DNA of 13,007 nt, taken from Methanolinea sp. UBA473 (GTDB lineage: Archaea; Halobacteriota; Methanomicrobia; Methanomicrobiales; Methanospirillaceae). Below the pieces are notes generated by a model. That model worked only from the letters and a program-made list of their open reading frames with translations, was not told where the DNA came from and did no database searches. Location: contig DAEV01000083.1 of the NCBI GenBank assembly GCA_002509495.1, forward strand, positions 15,883 through 28,889, given 5' to 3'. Position numbers and translations under genes: made by a program. Of the stretch, positions 1-5,907 are shown piece after piece (positions within the stretch are counted from its first letter, which is position 1; each line of letters starts with the position of its first letter).

Positions 1-42
1 CTCATAACCGGGCGGTCATGCGTTCAAATCGCATCGGGCCCA
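1..42 (+). tRNA. tRNA with CAU anticodon, 3' part only (tRNA-Ile2 or tRNA-Met)
   Basis: The first 42 bases are the 3' half of a tRNA whose 5' half lies outside the window. The anticodon loop CTCATAA gives anticodon CAU. It is followed by the CCGGG side of the anticodon stem, a short variable loop, a T arm with stem ATGCG/CGCAT around loop TTCAAAT, and the acceptor strand CGGGCCC with discriminator A at 42. CCA is not encoded. CAU can be elongator Met or the Ile2 species, whose C34 archaea modify to agmatidine. A G-C-rich acceptor that implies a 5' GGGCCCG with A73 is more like archaeal tRNA-Ile2 as I remember it, but the missing half prevents a firm choice. A TTTT run at 47-50 is a plausible terminator. 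Confidence 0.88.
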
Positions 43-54
43 TAACTTTTGTCA

Positions 55-66
55 TGTCCCGGGACA
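55..66. promoter_or_regulatory. 12-bp perfect palindrome between the tRNA and the methyltransferase gene
   Basis: TGTCCCGGGACA reads the same on both strands. It sits 13 bases before the ATG at 80 and just after the oligo-T that should end the tRNA. With no loop it is a poor RNA hairpin, so an operator-like protein site is the more natural reading. No other copy was noticed in the window, and chance is not excluded. Confidence 0.2.
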
Positions 67-79
67 CACCCTTCCTGGT

Positions 80-1108
80 ATGAAGTGCCCGGTATGCGGG
101 GAGGATTGTGTTCGCGATGCACAGGAAGTCATTGATCGTCTTCCCACGATTTTTACCCGGTGCCATGAATGCAGGTTCAGGATCCTTGACAAGAGACTCC
201 CTCTTCCGGGACGGGAATTCGGGAGACCCTGCACCTGTGGCAGGCGTTTCATCGACGAAGTCTTTGCCCATCTCTACGTAATCCTCATCGAGGAAGGGAT
301 ATTCTCCGGAAAAGAGCCGCTGCGGGAGGTCGGGAGCCCCCTTATCCACCCTGGATTCTTCATGCGCACACCCCCATTTCTCACTCCGGGGTCCCTGGTG
401 CTTTTATCCAGCCGGATCGATAAGAAGATTGCCCGGCGTATGCGGGAGGAGGTTCCCGAGATCCGTGGCGTTGTGAAAACAGGAAATTTTGTGCCCGGAC
501 TGGCGGATCCGGACCTGGCACAACCTCCATTAACACATACTCTTCTGGCTGGATGCGATCTACGTGCCAACATATTTCCCACAACCGCAGGGCCAATCGT
601 CCTCTACCAGCAGCAGTCCAAACTCCATATCGAATTTCCCCGTGCCGTCAATCCCAAGATCGAGTCCGTGGAGACCAAAGTGGGGGCCACGCGGACGGAC
701 GTGTTCGTGGATGCCTGTGCGGGAGTTGGGACCCTCGGGCTGACCGCAGCCCGGATGGGGGTTCCGGTGGTCGTCCTCAACGACGCATATTACGCTGCGG
801 CATTCTGGGCGGCGTTCAATCTCCAGGTGAACAGGAATTTTTTCCGGTTGGAGGACGTGCGAATCCTCATGGACTATGATGCGATGGCAGCTGTTCCCGT
901 AAGGAGGCAGCAGGTGAGAATCGCCGAAACCGGAGGGGACCAGGACATTACGGTGTACCAGGGAGACTATAACCATCTCGCAGACATGCTTACCGGTGAA
1001 CGTGTCCTTGCCGTACTGGATCTCTTTGAAAAATCTGACCGGGCGGCTTCCAACAGAATTCTATCGAATTGGCGGAGTAAGGTCTCCGGCGAGGTATTTA
1101 TCCCCTGA
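80..1108 (+). CDS. Zinc-ribbon class I SAM-dependent methyltransferase, probably acting on RNA
   Basis: The protein has 342 residues. The N-terminus carries zinc-ribbon-like cysteine pairs (C3/C6, C28/C31, C51/C53). The C-terminal half has a Rossmann methyltransferase core: motif I VDACAGVGTLG (residues 210-220), an acidic motif ending strand 2 (VVLND, 231-235), a helix with N246 and N251 as in Trm5- and RlmI-like RNA methylases, and a later strand (AVLDLF, 311-316) where the substrate-side motif usually lies. These features support SAM binding. RNA as the substrate is inferred from the fold type, the zinc ribbon and the position between a tRNA and the SRP RNA. The ATG at 80 is the first good start, with no clear Shine-Dalgarno. 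I do not recognise a named family; the middle region (about 60-200) has no motif I can assign. Confidence 0.8.
   Translation: MKCPVCGEDCVRDAQEVIDRLPTIFTRCHECRFRILDKRLPLPGREFGRPCTCGRRFIDEVFAHLYVILIEEGIFSGKEPLREVGSPLIHPGFFMRTPPFLTPGSLVLLSSRIDKKIARRMREEVPEIRGVVKTGNFVPGLADPDLAQPPLTHTLLAGCDLRANIFPTTAGPIVLYQQQSKLHIEFPRAVNPKIESVETKVGATRTDVFVDACAGVGTLGLTAARMGVPVVVLNDAYYAAAFWAAFNLQVNRNFFRLEDVRILMDYDAMAAVPVRRQQVRIAETGGDQDITVYQGDYNHLADMLTGERVLAVLDLFEKSDRAASNRILSNWRSKVSGEVFIP
1095..1101 (+). promoter_or_regulatory. TATA-like element of the SRP RNA gene
   Basis: TATTTAT is centred about 26 bases before the expected 5' end of the SRP RNA near 1124, the normal archaeal TATA spacing. It lies inside the last codons of the upstream methyltransferase gene (stop at 1106-1108), so promoter and coding sequence overlap. 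Confidence 0.5.
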
Positions 1109-1123
1109 ACTTCCAATATAGTA

Positions 1124-1436
1124 TGGGGACTAGCCCGGGTGGCCCGGCGTCACCTGTGACCCGAAACCGTCGATATGCGGGGGGCGAAGTTCGGAGAAGG
1201 CTGCAACGGGCTGTTTGCTGCAGGAGCAGTCCGACGTTGAAACCTCGTCCCATGAGGTCGGTGGACAAGGATCAAGACCCCGGAGGGGGTGGCGACTTGC
1301 TGGTGTGGGGAACGATCCAGGCCCGGAAGGGAGCAGATCTACCGTACACATTCGGCGCCCATGGGGTAGCGGGGCGGAGGAGGAATACTTCTCTGGCGGC
1401 GGTCGCGTACAGTCGACCGAGAACGCGTCCCCATTC
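1124..1436 (+). ncRNA. Archaeal signal recognition particle RNA (7S RNA)
   Basis: About 310 nt, the usual length of archaeal SRP RNA. The ends pair: GGGGAC at 1125-1130 with GTCCCC at 1427-1432 forms the terminal helix found in archaeal 7S RNA. The strongest signal is the SRP54-binding helix 8 region near 1309-1340, with the conserved CCAGGCCCGGAAGGGAGCAG including a GGAA-type loop. The RNA forms the SRP scaffold with SRP19 and SRP54 and targets nascent membrane and secreted proteins to the translocon. Open frames crossing it are incidental. Exact ends are estimated from the terminal pairing. A TTTTT run at 1444-1448 may end transcription, only a few bases before malate dehydrogenase. Confidence 0.95.
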
Positions 1437-1451
1437 TTAAAGGTTTTTCAG

Positions 1452-2408
1452 ATGTCCAAGGTTACAATCATCGGTGCAACCGGAAACGTAGGTTCTTTTG
1501 CAGCCCATACCATCTCGGAAATTCCCTATGTCAGCGAGATCCTTCTCCATGGAAGGGCAGGCAGGGAGGACCTTCTCTGCGGGCTGGCAAACGACCTGGC
1601 AGATTCATTTGCCGCATCAGGAAACTCGATCGATCTGTCGTGGACAACCGATCTTCGCGATGTCATCGGATCTGACATCATCGTCTGTACGGCAGGAACC
1701 CCAAGGCGGCCGGGGCAGGATCGCCTCGACCTTGCACTCGAAAACGCCCGCATTGTTTCGGAAACCTCGAGAATAGTCGGGGAAGCGGCGCCCGAATCTA
1801 CAATCCTGATGGTCACCAACCCGGTGGACGTGATGACTTCGGTCGCCCTCAAGTACTCCGGATTGTCTCCCAGCCATGTCTTTGGACTGGGAACGCACCT
1901 TGACTCCATGCGCCTCAAATCCCTTATCGCTCAGCATTTCAGGGTGCACGTAAGCGAGGTGCACACACGTATCATAGGGGAGCACGGAGAATCGATGGTC
2001 CCCCTGTGGTCTGCCACCACAATTGGCGGTATCCAGATCAGCAACCTGCCGGCGTTCTCACACCTCCCCATCCATGAGATGGTGGAACAGGTCAGGTCGA
2101 GCGGGGAGAAGATCATAAAGAGCAAGGGCTCGACGGTCTACGGCCCGGGTGAAGCCATAGCCACTCTTGTGCGGACAGTGCTCGGGAACGAGAACCGGAT
2201 CCTTACAGTCTCTGCATTCGTGAAAAGCGAGGTGCACGATATTGGGAACGTCTGTATCGGTGTTCCTGCCAGGATTAACAGGGACGGCGTATTTCCCGTC
2301 GCAATCAAGATCAGCGAGGACGAGGTCGTGGCGTTCCAGGAGTCGGTGGAGAAGATCCGGGGAATCACAGGGAACGTGTTCCGGCGGTTAAACGAAGAAA
2401 AAGGTTAA
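1452..2408 (+). CDS. mdh: Malate dehydrogenase, LDH-like family, NADP use likely
   Basis: 318 residues, a normal length. It interconverts malate and oxaloacetate in the cytosol; in methanogens this serves partial TCA reactions for biosynthesis. Visible motifs are the dinucleotide loop GATGNVGS (8-15), the specificity loop TPRRPGQDRLDL with Arg at the malate-selecting position, NPVD (123-126), the D-x-x-R pair D151/R154, and the catalytic histidine in GEHGE (H178). Where NAD-specific enzymes have an acidic residue after strand 2, this protein has LLHGR, so NADP(H) use or dual use is likely, as in the Methanocaldococcus MJ0490 type. The ATG at 1452 fits the family N-terminus, with a weak AAAGG upstream. 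Longer in-frame starts would run through the SRP RNA and are rejected. It starts about 16 bases after the SRP RNA, leaving no room for a separate ordinary promoter. Confidence 0.93.
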   Translation: MSKVTIIGATGNVGSFAAHTISEIPYVSEILLHGRAGREDLLCGLANDLADSFAASGNSIDLSWTTDLRDVIGSDIIVCTAGTPRRPGQDRLDLALENARIVSETSRIVGEAAPESTILMVTNPVDVMTSVALKYSGLSPSHVFGLGTHLDSMRLKSLIAQHFRVHVSEVHTRIIGEHGESMVPLWSATTIGGIQISNLPAFSHLPIHEMVEQVRSSGEKIIKSKGSTVYGPGEAIATLVRTVLGNENRILTVSAFVKSEVHDIGNVCIGVPARINRDGVFPVAIKISEDEVVAFQESVEKIRGITGNVFRRLNEEKG

Positions 2409-2453
2409 ATTCCCATTCCCGGCCGGATCTCGGGCGGGATCCAGGAAGCTGTT

Positions 2454-2711
2454 CTAGGTGAGCGTCAATTCTACAATCTCGGCTCTTTCCACGCCTGGCA
2501 GGGACTGGATTGCCGCTTCCACGGAGTCGCTCTCTCCGCCAGCGTCGTTGACAACCACCACCACCTTGAGGGCCTTCAATCCAAACCCGATCGGATCTTC
2601 CTTGATATCCTTCACGGAAGGGATTTTTTCGATGATGGCAGTTTTCAGCGCCTGCAGATCCACTTCAGGCGATTCCGGCATCACCTTCACGATGAGGGCA
2701 ACACTGCCCAT
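2454..2711 (-). CDS. ef1b: Archaeal elongation factor 1-beta (aEF-1beta)
   Basis: 85 residues, typical for the archaeal single-domain form. It is the nucleotide exchange factor that reloads EF-1alpha with GTP during elongation. It begins MGSVALIVKVMPES and ends in the C-terminal strand VERAEIVELTLT, with the family motif DPIGFGLKALKV in the middle. The in-frame open region continues upstream to about 2849, but that part overlaps the zinc-ribbon gene in another frame, so the start is the ATG at 2711. Only four bases separate it from the stop of the zinc-ribbon gene, which indicates one transcript and probably coupled translation. It converges on mdh with a 45-base gap. Confidence 0.95.
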   Translation of the reverse strand: MGSVALIVKVMPESPEVDLQALKTAIIEKIPSVKDIKEDPIGFGLKALKVVVVVNDAGGESDSVEAAIQSLPGVERAEIVELTLT

Positions 2712-2715
2712 GGGT

Positions 2716-2877
2716 TCAGGGCCCCCCGAATCCGCACTTGGGGCAGGTATAGGGGATGCTCTGCTCCCGGCACCGGTAACATCTCTTGATCTCGATGCCG
2801 CATTTGGGGCATCCGAACTCTGTGGCCCCTTCAAGAGCCAACGGGGCATTACACGAAGTACATGATTTTGTCGGCAT
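2716..2877 (-). CDS. Small zinc-ribbon protein preceding aEF-1beta (HVO_2753-like)
   Basis: This 53-residue gene starts with ATG at 2877 and reads MPTKSCTSCNAPLA onward. It has four CxxC-type pairs: C6/C9, C23/C26, C33/C36 and C45/C48, the last in TCPKCGFGGP at the C-terminus. Such a protein can hold two zinc ions. The layout matches the short zinc-finger family coupled to EF-1beta in many euryarchaea; the haloarchaeal member HVO_2753 is a two-zinc microprotein. Its biochemical role is not established, and the translation link comes from its conserved neighbour. Support for the frame is an AAAGGAGGG ribosome-binding site four bases before the ATG, tight spacing to aEF-1beta, and the cysteine pattern. 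Confidence 0.92.
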   Translation of the reverse strand: MPTKSCTSCNAPLALEGATEFGCPKCGIEIKRCYRCREQSIPYTCPKCGFGGP

Positions 2878-2881
2878 GAAG

Positions 2882-2890
2882 CCCTCCTTT
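2882..2890 (-). promoter_or_regulatory. Strong ribosome-binding site of the zinc-ribbon gene
   Basis: AAAGGAGGG on the minus strand ends four bases before the ATG at 2877. It is one of the best Shine-Dalgarno matches in the window and decides the start of a gene too short for routine ORF calling. Confidence 0.75.
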
Positions 2891-2921
2891 ACGAGGTTCT
2901 TATATTATCTCTCCTGAAACA

Positions 2922-2929
2922 CTTAAAAA
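2922..2929 (-). promoter_or_regulatory. Candidate TATA element for the zinc-ribbon / aEF-1beta pair
   Basis: TTTTTAAG on the minus strand would place transcription start near 2900, giving a leader of about 23 bases that keeps the ribosome-binding site. It overlaps the stop codon of mfnE (2923-2925). Cotranscription from mfnE is an alternative. A second A/T block (AGATAATATA, 2901-2910) is too close to the start codon to keep the ribosome-binding site in the mRNA. Confidence 0.35.
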
Positions 2930-3507
2930 CCGATGGTGGTACCATGGACAGGCCTGCCGGCGAGTGCGGCAACGATCCGTTCGGGATACCTGCCGTTTAT
3001 GACGAGGGTGCGCACTCCCCGGGAAAGGACATAGGGGATGAGGCACGGATCCACATCCTCGGTCTCGAGGGCAGAATTCACCCACTCGTGGAAGACACCG
3101 CCGGAACGGATCCCGTCCACTGATTTCAGGAGAATGAGGTCGAGACCCAGGGTATGGGCAACCCACGCGGCGATCGTGTCTGAAGTGATCTCCCACCTGT
3201 GGGGGAATGGGTCGCAGGATCGCATCTGCCGGTAAGGGAGAAGGACCGCAGGGGTATCCACGATGGAAAGGAGGTCGGTGACAGGGAGCCCGAAGGAAGA
3301 GAGATACCAGCCGTATTCCTCCATTGCAGCGACGGCCATCCAGTGACCGGGCGTACCTTCCGCGCCGCAGTCCCTTACCGCCTCTGCAAACCGGCCACCG
3401 CCCGGTACCACGAGGACCGGGGCATCGAGAGACAGCAGGAGGCGGACAATCGCGGGGGATTCGTCAAACAGGCTCCCTCCCATTTTCACGACTACCGGAA
3501 CTGCCAT
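2923..3507 (-). CDS. mfnE: MfnE-like kinase of methanofuran biosynthesis (amino acid kinase fold)
   Basis: 194 residues. MfnE phosphorylates [5-(aminomethyl)furan-3-yl]methyl phosphate to the diphosphate with ATP, before coupling to tyramine in methanofuran biosynthesis. The amino acid kinase fold is shown by VVVKMGGSLFD at the N-terminus (Lys and the glycine loop), VVPGGGRFA, WEITSDTIAAW, LKSVDGI (nucleotide-site region) and a C-terminal VINGRYPERI. The last two blocks resemble the Methanocaldococcus MfnE (MJ0458) sequence as I remember it. The start at 3507 gives the expected MAVPVVVKMGG; no strong ribosome-binding site is seen and a TATA-like element lies about 26 bases upstream, so the mRNA may be leaderless. 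Other small amino acid kinases remain possible but fit less well. Confidence 0.85.
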   Translation of the reverse strand: MAVPVVVKMGGSLFDESPAIVRLLLSLDAPVLVVPGGGRFAEAVRDCGAEGTPGHWMAVAAMEEYGWYLSSFGLPVTDLLSIVDTPAVLLPYRQMRSCDPFPHRWEITSDTIAAWVAHTLGLDLILLKSVDGIRSGGVFHEWVNSALETEDVDPCLIPYVLSRGVRTLVINGRYPERIVAALAGRPVHGTTIGF

Positions 3508-3529
3508 ACCCTAAGAATAATTTCACCAG

Positions 3530-3536
3530 ATTAATA
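3530..3536. promoter_or_regulatory. Shared TATA-like element between divergent mfnE and PLD genes
   Basis: ATTAATA (TATTAAT on the other strand) is the main A/T block near the middle of the 54-base divergent spacer. Its centre is about 29 bases before the PLD start codon (3562) and 26 before the mfnE start codon (3507). Either distance suits a TATA box for a leaderless mRNA, so one element may serve both directions. A second A/T block, AATAATTT near 3516, is a weaker candidate for the plus strand. Confidence 0.4.
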
Positions 3537-3561
3537 CCGATCTATCCGCCACCTTTTCCGC

Positions 3562-5226
3562 ATGCGCCAGGCAATCCTCATCCTCCTGCTTTTGTCTGTG
3601 TGCCAGGCGGAAGCGCTCCAGGTAGTGGAGTTCTGCCCGGATCCATGGCTTTCCCGGGACCGCGACGAGTACCTGGTCCTGGAAGGCCATGGCCTCCTGG
3701 ATGGTTTCGTCATCTCGGACGGAGAGGGGGGGTTCCGGTTTCCGAGTGGCACACGGATCCAGGGCAGGCTCGTCGTGGCCCGGGAAGGGGAGTCTTATTT
3801 CATTACCCATGGGAATCTGCCTGACTTCGAATGGGAGGATTCGGGGCCAAGGGTTCCGGACGTGGTCCGGAGCGGAAGGTTCCAGATGGCAAACACTGCA
3901 GACGAGCTGCGGATCCATTCAGGGGGAATCCTCCTGCAGAGTGTGGAGTGGCCCGGGACGGTGGAGGCAAGGCAGGGGCAGATCCATTATTTTGTGGGCG
4001 GGGACTGGGACCCACGAGTCCTCATGCTCGGGCAGTCCCGGCTGGATCCCGCGACATTTACCGGGGTCAGCGGTACTGCGTTCGTTTCCCCGGATTGCTC
4101 CCGGGAGGTTTTCCTCACGGCTGTCGACAGGGCGGAATCGGAAATTCTCGTGGGGGTGTATGAATTCACGAGCGTGGCCCTTGCCGGTTCTCTTGCAGAA
4201 GCGAAGGAACGAGGTGTGGATGTACGTATCCTCCTGGAGGGAGGTCCTGTGGGGGGGATCTCAGGAGAGGAGAAGACCGTCATTGCCAGGCTTTCGGATG
4301 CGGGCATCCCCATCTGCCTGATGGGGACCACGGAGGAGGTTCACAGCCCCTACCGGTTCATGCATGCAAAATATATGGTGATCGACAGGAAAGAGGTGTT
4401 GTTGACCTCCGAAAATTTCAAGGAATCGGGGTTTCCTTACCAGGGCACGAGGGGAAACCGTGGATGGGGGGTGGCACTCTCCCATCCCGAAATAGCGGGA
4501 TACTTTGCCGGAGTTTTCTCTCTCGATACGGCGGGAGGGTGGACGACCCGCGGAGAGGGATACTATGGGGATGAGGAAGATGCCTCCGGAGTCCCGTACA
4601 CGTCGGAGTTCGTGCCACTTTCCTTCGACAACGCGACGGTAACCGTCGCAATGGCACCGGACAGCTCCGATCTCCTGCCCGTATATCTGGAAAGCGCTTC
4701 CCGGAGCCTGGACATCGAAGCGGCCTACATCACCAACGAAAGCCCGGGCGTCCTGAACCCCATGCTGAGCGCTGCGATCAACGCCTCCCGTCGTGGGATC
4801 CAGGTCCGCATCCTCCTGGATTCCTATTATTATAATGTCGAGGGGCCCGAGGACAACGACGAGATGGTGAGTATCATCAACGGGATCGCCCGCTCGGAGG
4901 GCATCCCCGTGAAGGCACGGCTGGCCGACCTGTCTCCCGGGAACCCTGAAAAGATCCATAACAAGGGAGCGATCGTGGATGAAGAAAAGGTCCTGATCAG
5001 CAGCATCAACTGGAACCGCAACTCGCCCACGTTCAACCGGGAGGCAGCGGTCATCCTGGAGCACCCCGAGGTGGGAAGGTATTATACCTCCATATTTGAA
5101 GAAGACTGGAAGAATGCCGAAAGGAGCATCAGAGGTCCGGAAACAGACCCCTGGAAGATAATCGCGCTCCTTGTGGTTGTTACTGCTCTTCTTTTTCTTT
5201 TCCTTCGGAAGAGGAAGGGAGAATGA
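3562..5226 (+). CDS. Exported membrane-anchored phospholipase D / nuclease-like protein with N-terminal LTD-like domain
   Basis: 554 residues. Residues 1-19 form a signal peptide (hydrophobic run, AEA before the likely cleavage), and 531-548 form a C-terminal membrane helix followed by RKRKGE, so the body should lie outside the membrane. Residues about 20-130 resemble a lamin-tail-like beta domain: start VVEFCPDP, then DEYLVLEG and a GRFQMANTADELRI stretch. Two PLD domains follow, each with an HKD motif: H268-x-K270-x4-D275 with SEN after it, and H466-x-K468-x4-D473 with SSINWN after it. Both catalytic sets are intact, so the enzyme should be active on a phosphodiester; lipid or nucleic acid cannot be decided. 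LTD domains often accompany secreted nucleases, which favours nucleic acid. Its last 47 bases overlap the antisense regulator gene. Confidence 0.88.
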   Translation: MRQAILILLLLSVCQAEALQVVEFCPDPWLSRDRDEYLVLEGHGLLDGFVISDGEGGFRFPSGTRIQGRLVVAREGESYFITHGNLPDFEWEDSGPRVPDVVRSGRFQMANTADELRIHSGGILLQSVEWPGTVEARQGQIHYFVGGDWDPRVLMLGQSRLDPATFTGVSGTAFVSPDCSREVFLTAVDRAESEILVGVYEFTSVALAGSLAEAKERGVDVRILLEGGPVGGISGEEKTVIARLSDAGIPICLMGTTEEVHSPYRFMHAKYMVIDRKEVLLTSENFKESGFPYQGTRGNRGWGVALSHPEIAGYFAGVFSLDTAGGWTTRGEGYYGDEEDASGVPYTSEFVPLSFDNATVTVAMAPDSSDLLPVYLESASRSLDIEAAYITNESPGVLNPMLSAAINASRRGIQVRILLDSYYYNVEGPEDNDEMVSIINGIARSEGIPVKARLADLSPGNPEKIHNKGAIVDEEKVLISSINWNRNSPTFNREAAVILEHPEVGRYYTSIFEEDWKNAERSIRGPETDPWKIIALLVVVTALLFLFLRKRKGE

Positions 5227-5605
5227 ATCCCCTCACTTCCGGGCCAGGCTTAACAACTGAGAACCCTGACTTGACATCTGAGAACCCGGAGTATCCCTGC
5301 GGGCTCTTCATCGCGCTCCTGCAGATATCGCACAGGGTGATTCCGCCCTCCTGTCCTGCCACGGCCAGGACCCAGCGGTCGATCAACTCATTCATGTCCC
5401 GCGAGATCTCGATCCCGGTATCTCCCCGCTTCCGGGACAGGTACTGGGAGATGGCCGCCCGGCTTACACCAAGCCTCCGGGCGGCGTCGCTCTGACTCAC
5501 TCCCTTGAGATGTACGAGCCGGAACACCATCTCCGCCCGCATGGCAGGGAGATACCTGCGAACCATCGTATCACAGAGCATGATGTCGCAGTTTTTGTCC
5601 ATCAT
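5180..5605 (-). CDS. Archaeal HTH transcriptional regulator (COG2522-like) with Cys pair
   Basis: 141 residues. A short N-terminal part (CDIMLCDTMVRRYLPAMRAEM) leads into a helix-turn-helix (about 36-58) reading GVSQSDAARRLGVSRAAISQYLSRKRG, typical of archaeal XRE-like regulators of the COG2522 type. C92-x2-C95 (LCDICR) may bind metal or act as a redox switch. The tail after 104 is low in structure and ends in a charged run. The start is one of two adjacent ATGs (5605 or 5602) that overlap the stop of the winged-helix gene, so translation is probably coupled. The in-frame open region extends upstream to 5839, but that part lies on the winged-helix gene and has no HTH content. The 3' end overlaps the convergent PLD gene by 47 bases. 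Confidence 0.85.
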   Translation of the reverse strand: MMDKNCDIMLCDTMVRRYLPAMRAEMVFRLVHLKGVSQSDAARRLGVSRAAISQYLSRKRGDTGIEISRDMNELIDRWVLAVAGQEGGITLCDICRSAMKSPQGYSGFSDVKSGFSVVKPGPEVRGFILPSSSEGKEKEEQ

Positions 5606-5835
5606 GCCGTCACCGCAGCAAGCTGACGGTTCTGGTAGATGATCTGCCTTGCATCCCTGAAGTTGAATTTCTCGATGATGAGGTGATTCTCCTTCAGTTT
5701 CTTCAAGGCATAGCGCACCGTGCGGGGTGCGAGCTTGCTTCTCCTGACAAGCTCCTTGTGTGTCATAGCCCCCCCCTCGTCCAGCAGTGAGAGGACGGTT
5801 ACCGATGAGGGGGGGAGAGTTTTCACCTCTGACAT
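5602..5835 (-). CDS. Small winged-helix DNA-binding protein (MarR-like)
   Basis: 77 residues, about one winged-helix domain. The sequence shows a helix (TVLSLLDEGG), the HTH (MTHKELVRRSKLAPRTVRYALKKLKENHLI), and a short wing (IIEKFNFRDARQIIYQ). This is the pattern of archaeal MarR/ArsR-type regulators that read a promoter as dimers. It is the first gene of a two-gene operon with the XRE-like regulator, with stop and start overlapping at 5602-5605. The ATG at 5835 lies 8 bases from a tandem repeat containing GTTAAC, a likely operator. It is divergent from the OB-fold gene, so it probably controls itself and perhaps that gene. Ligand and targets cannot be read from the sequence. Confidence 0.85.
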   Translation of the reverse strand: MSEVKTLPPSSVTVLSLLDEGGAMTHKELVRRSKLAPRTVRYALKKLKENHLIIEKFNFRDARQIIYQNRQLAAVTA

Positions 5836-5842
5836 GCAAGGA

Positions 5843-5860
5843 CTGTTAACGCTGTTAACG
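5843..5860. promoter_or_regulatory. Tandem CTGTTAACG repeat, candidate operator
   Basis: CTGTTAACG occurs twice head to tail (5843-5851 and 5852-5860). Each copy contains the palindrome GTTAAC, so the site suits two dimers spaced nine bases apart. It lies 8 to 25 bases before the winged-helix start codon and so overlaps the expected region between TATA box and transcription start. Autorepression is the simplest reading. Confidence 0.45.
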
Positions 5861-5877
5861 TATCAATCTATCGATGG

Positions 5878-5883
5878 TTATCA
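5878..5883 (+). promoter_or_regulatory. Candidate TATA element of the OB-fold gene
   Basis: TTATCA, preceded by GG, lies about 28 bases before the ATG at 5908. It resembles the GGTTATATCA element before the methylthiotransferase gene at the same distance. The match is weak and the only support is position. Confidence 0.3.
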
Positions 5884-5907
5884 TGGGGCAGCAACCATAG
5901 ATCCATA

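Noticed and set aside
1215..1451. In-frame upstream extension of malate dehydrogenase
   Set aside because: It runs through the SRP RNA, including the conserved helix 8, and the Rossmann N-terminus starts at 1452.
2458..2865. 135-codon plus-strand frame over aEF-1beta
   Set aside because: Antisense to two well-supported minus-strand genes; low-complexity Thr/Ser content.
4261..5064. 267-codon minus-strand frame antisense to the PLD gene
   Set aside because: The plus strand has two HKD motifs, a signal peptide and a membrane helix; the antisense frame has no recognisable domain and is a by-product of G/C-rich third positions.
5606..5839. Upstream part of the frame containing the XRE-like regulator
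   Set aside because: It overlaps the winged-helix gene in another frame and has Pro/Gly/His-rich shadow composition; the HTH domain needs only the ATG pair at 5605/5602.
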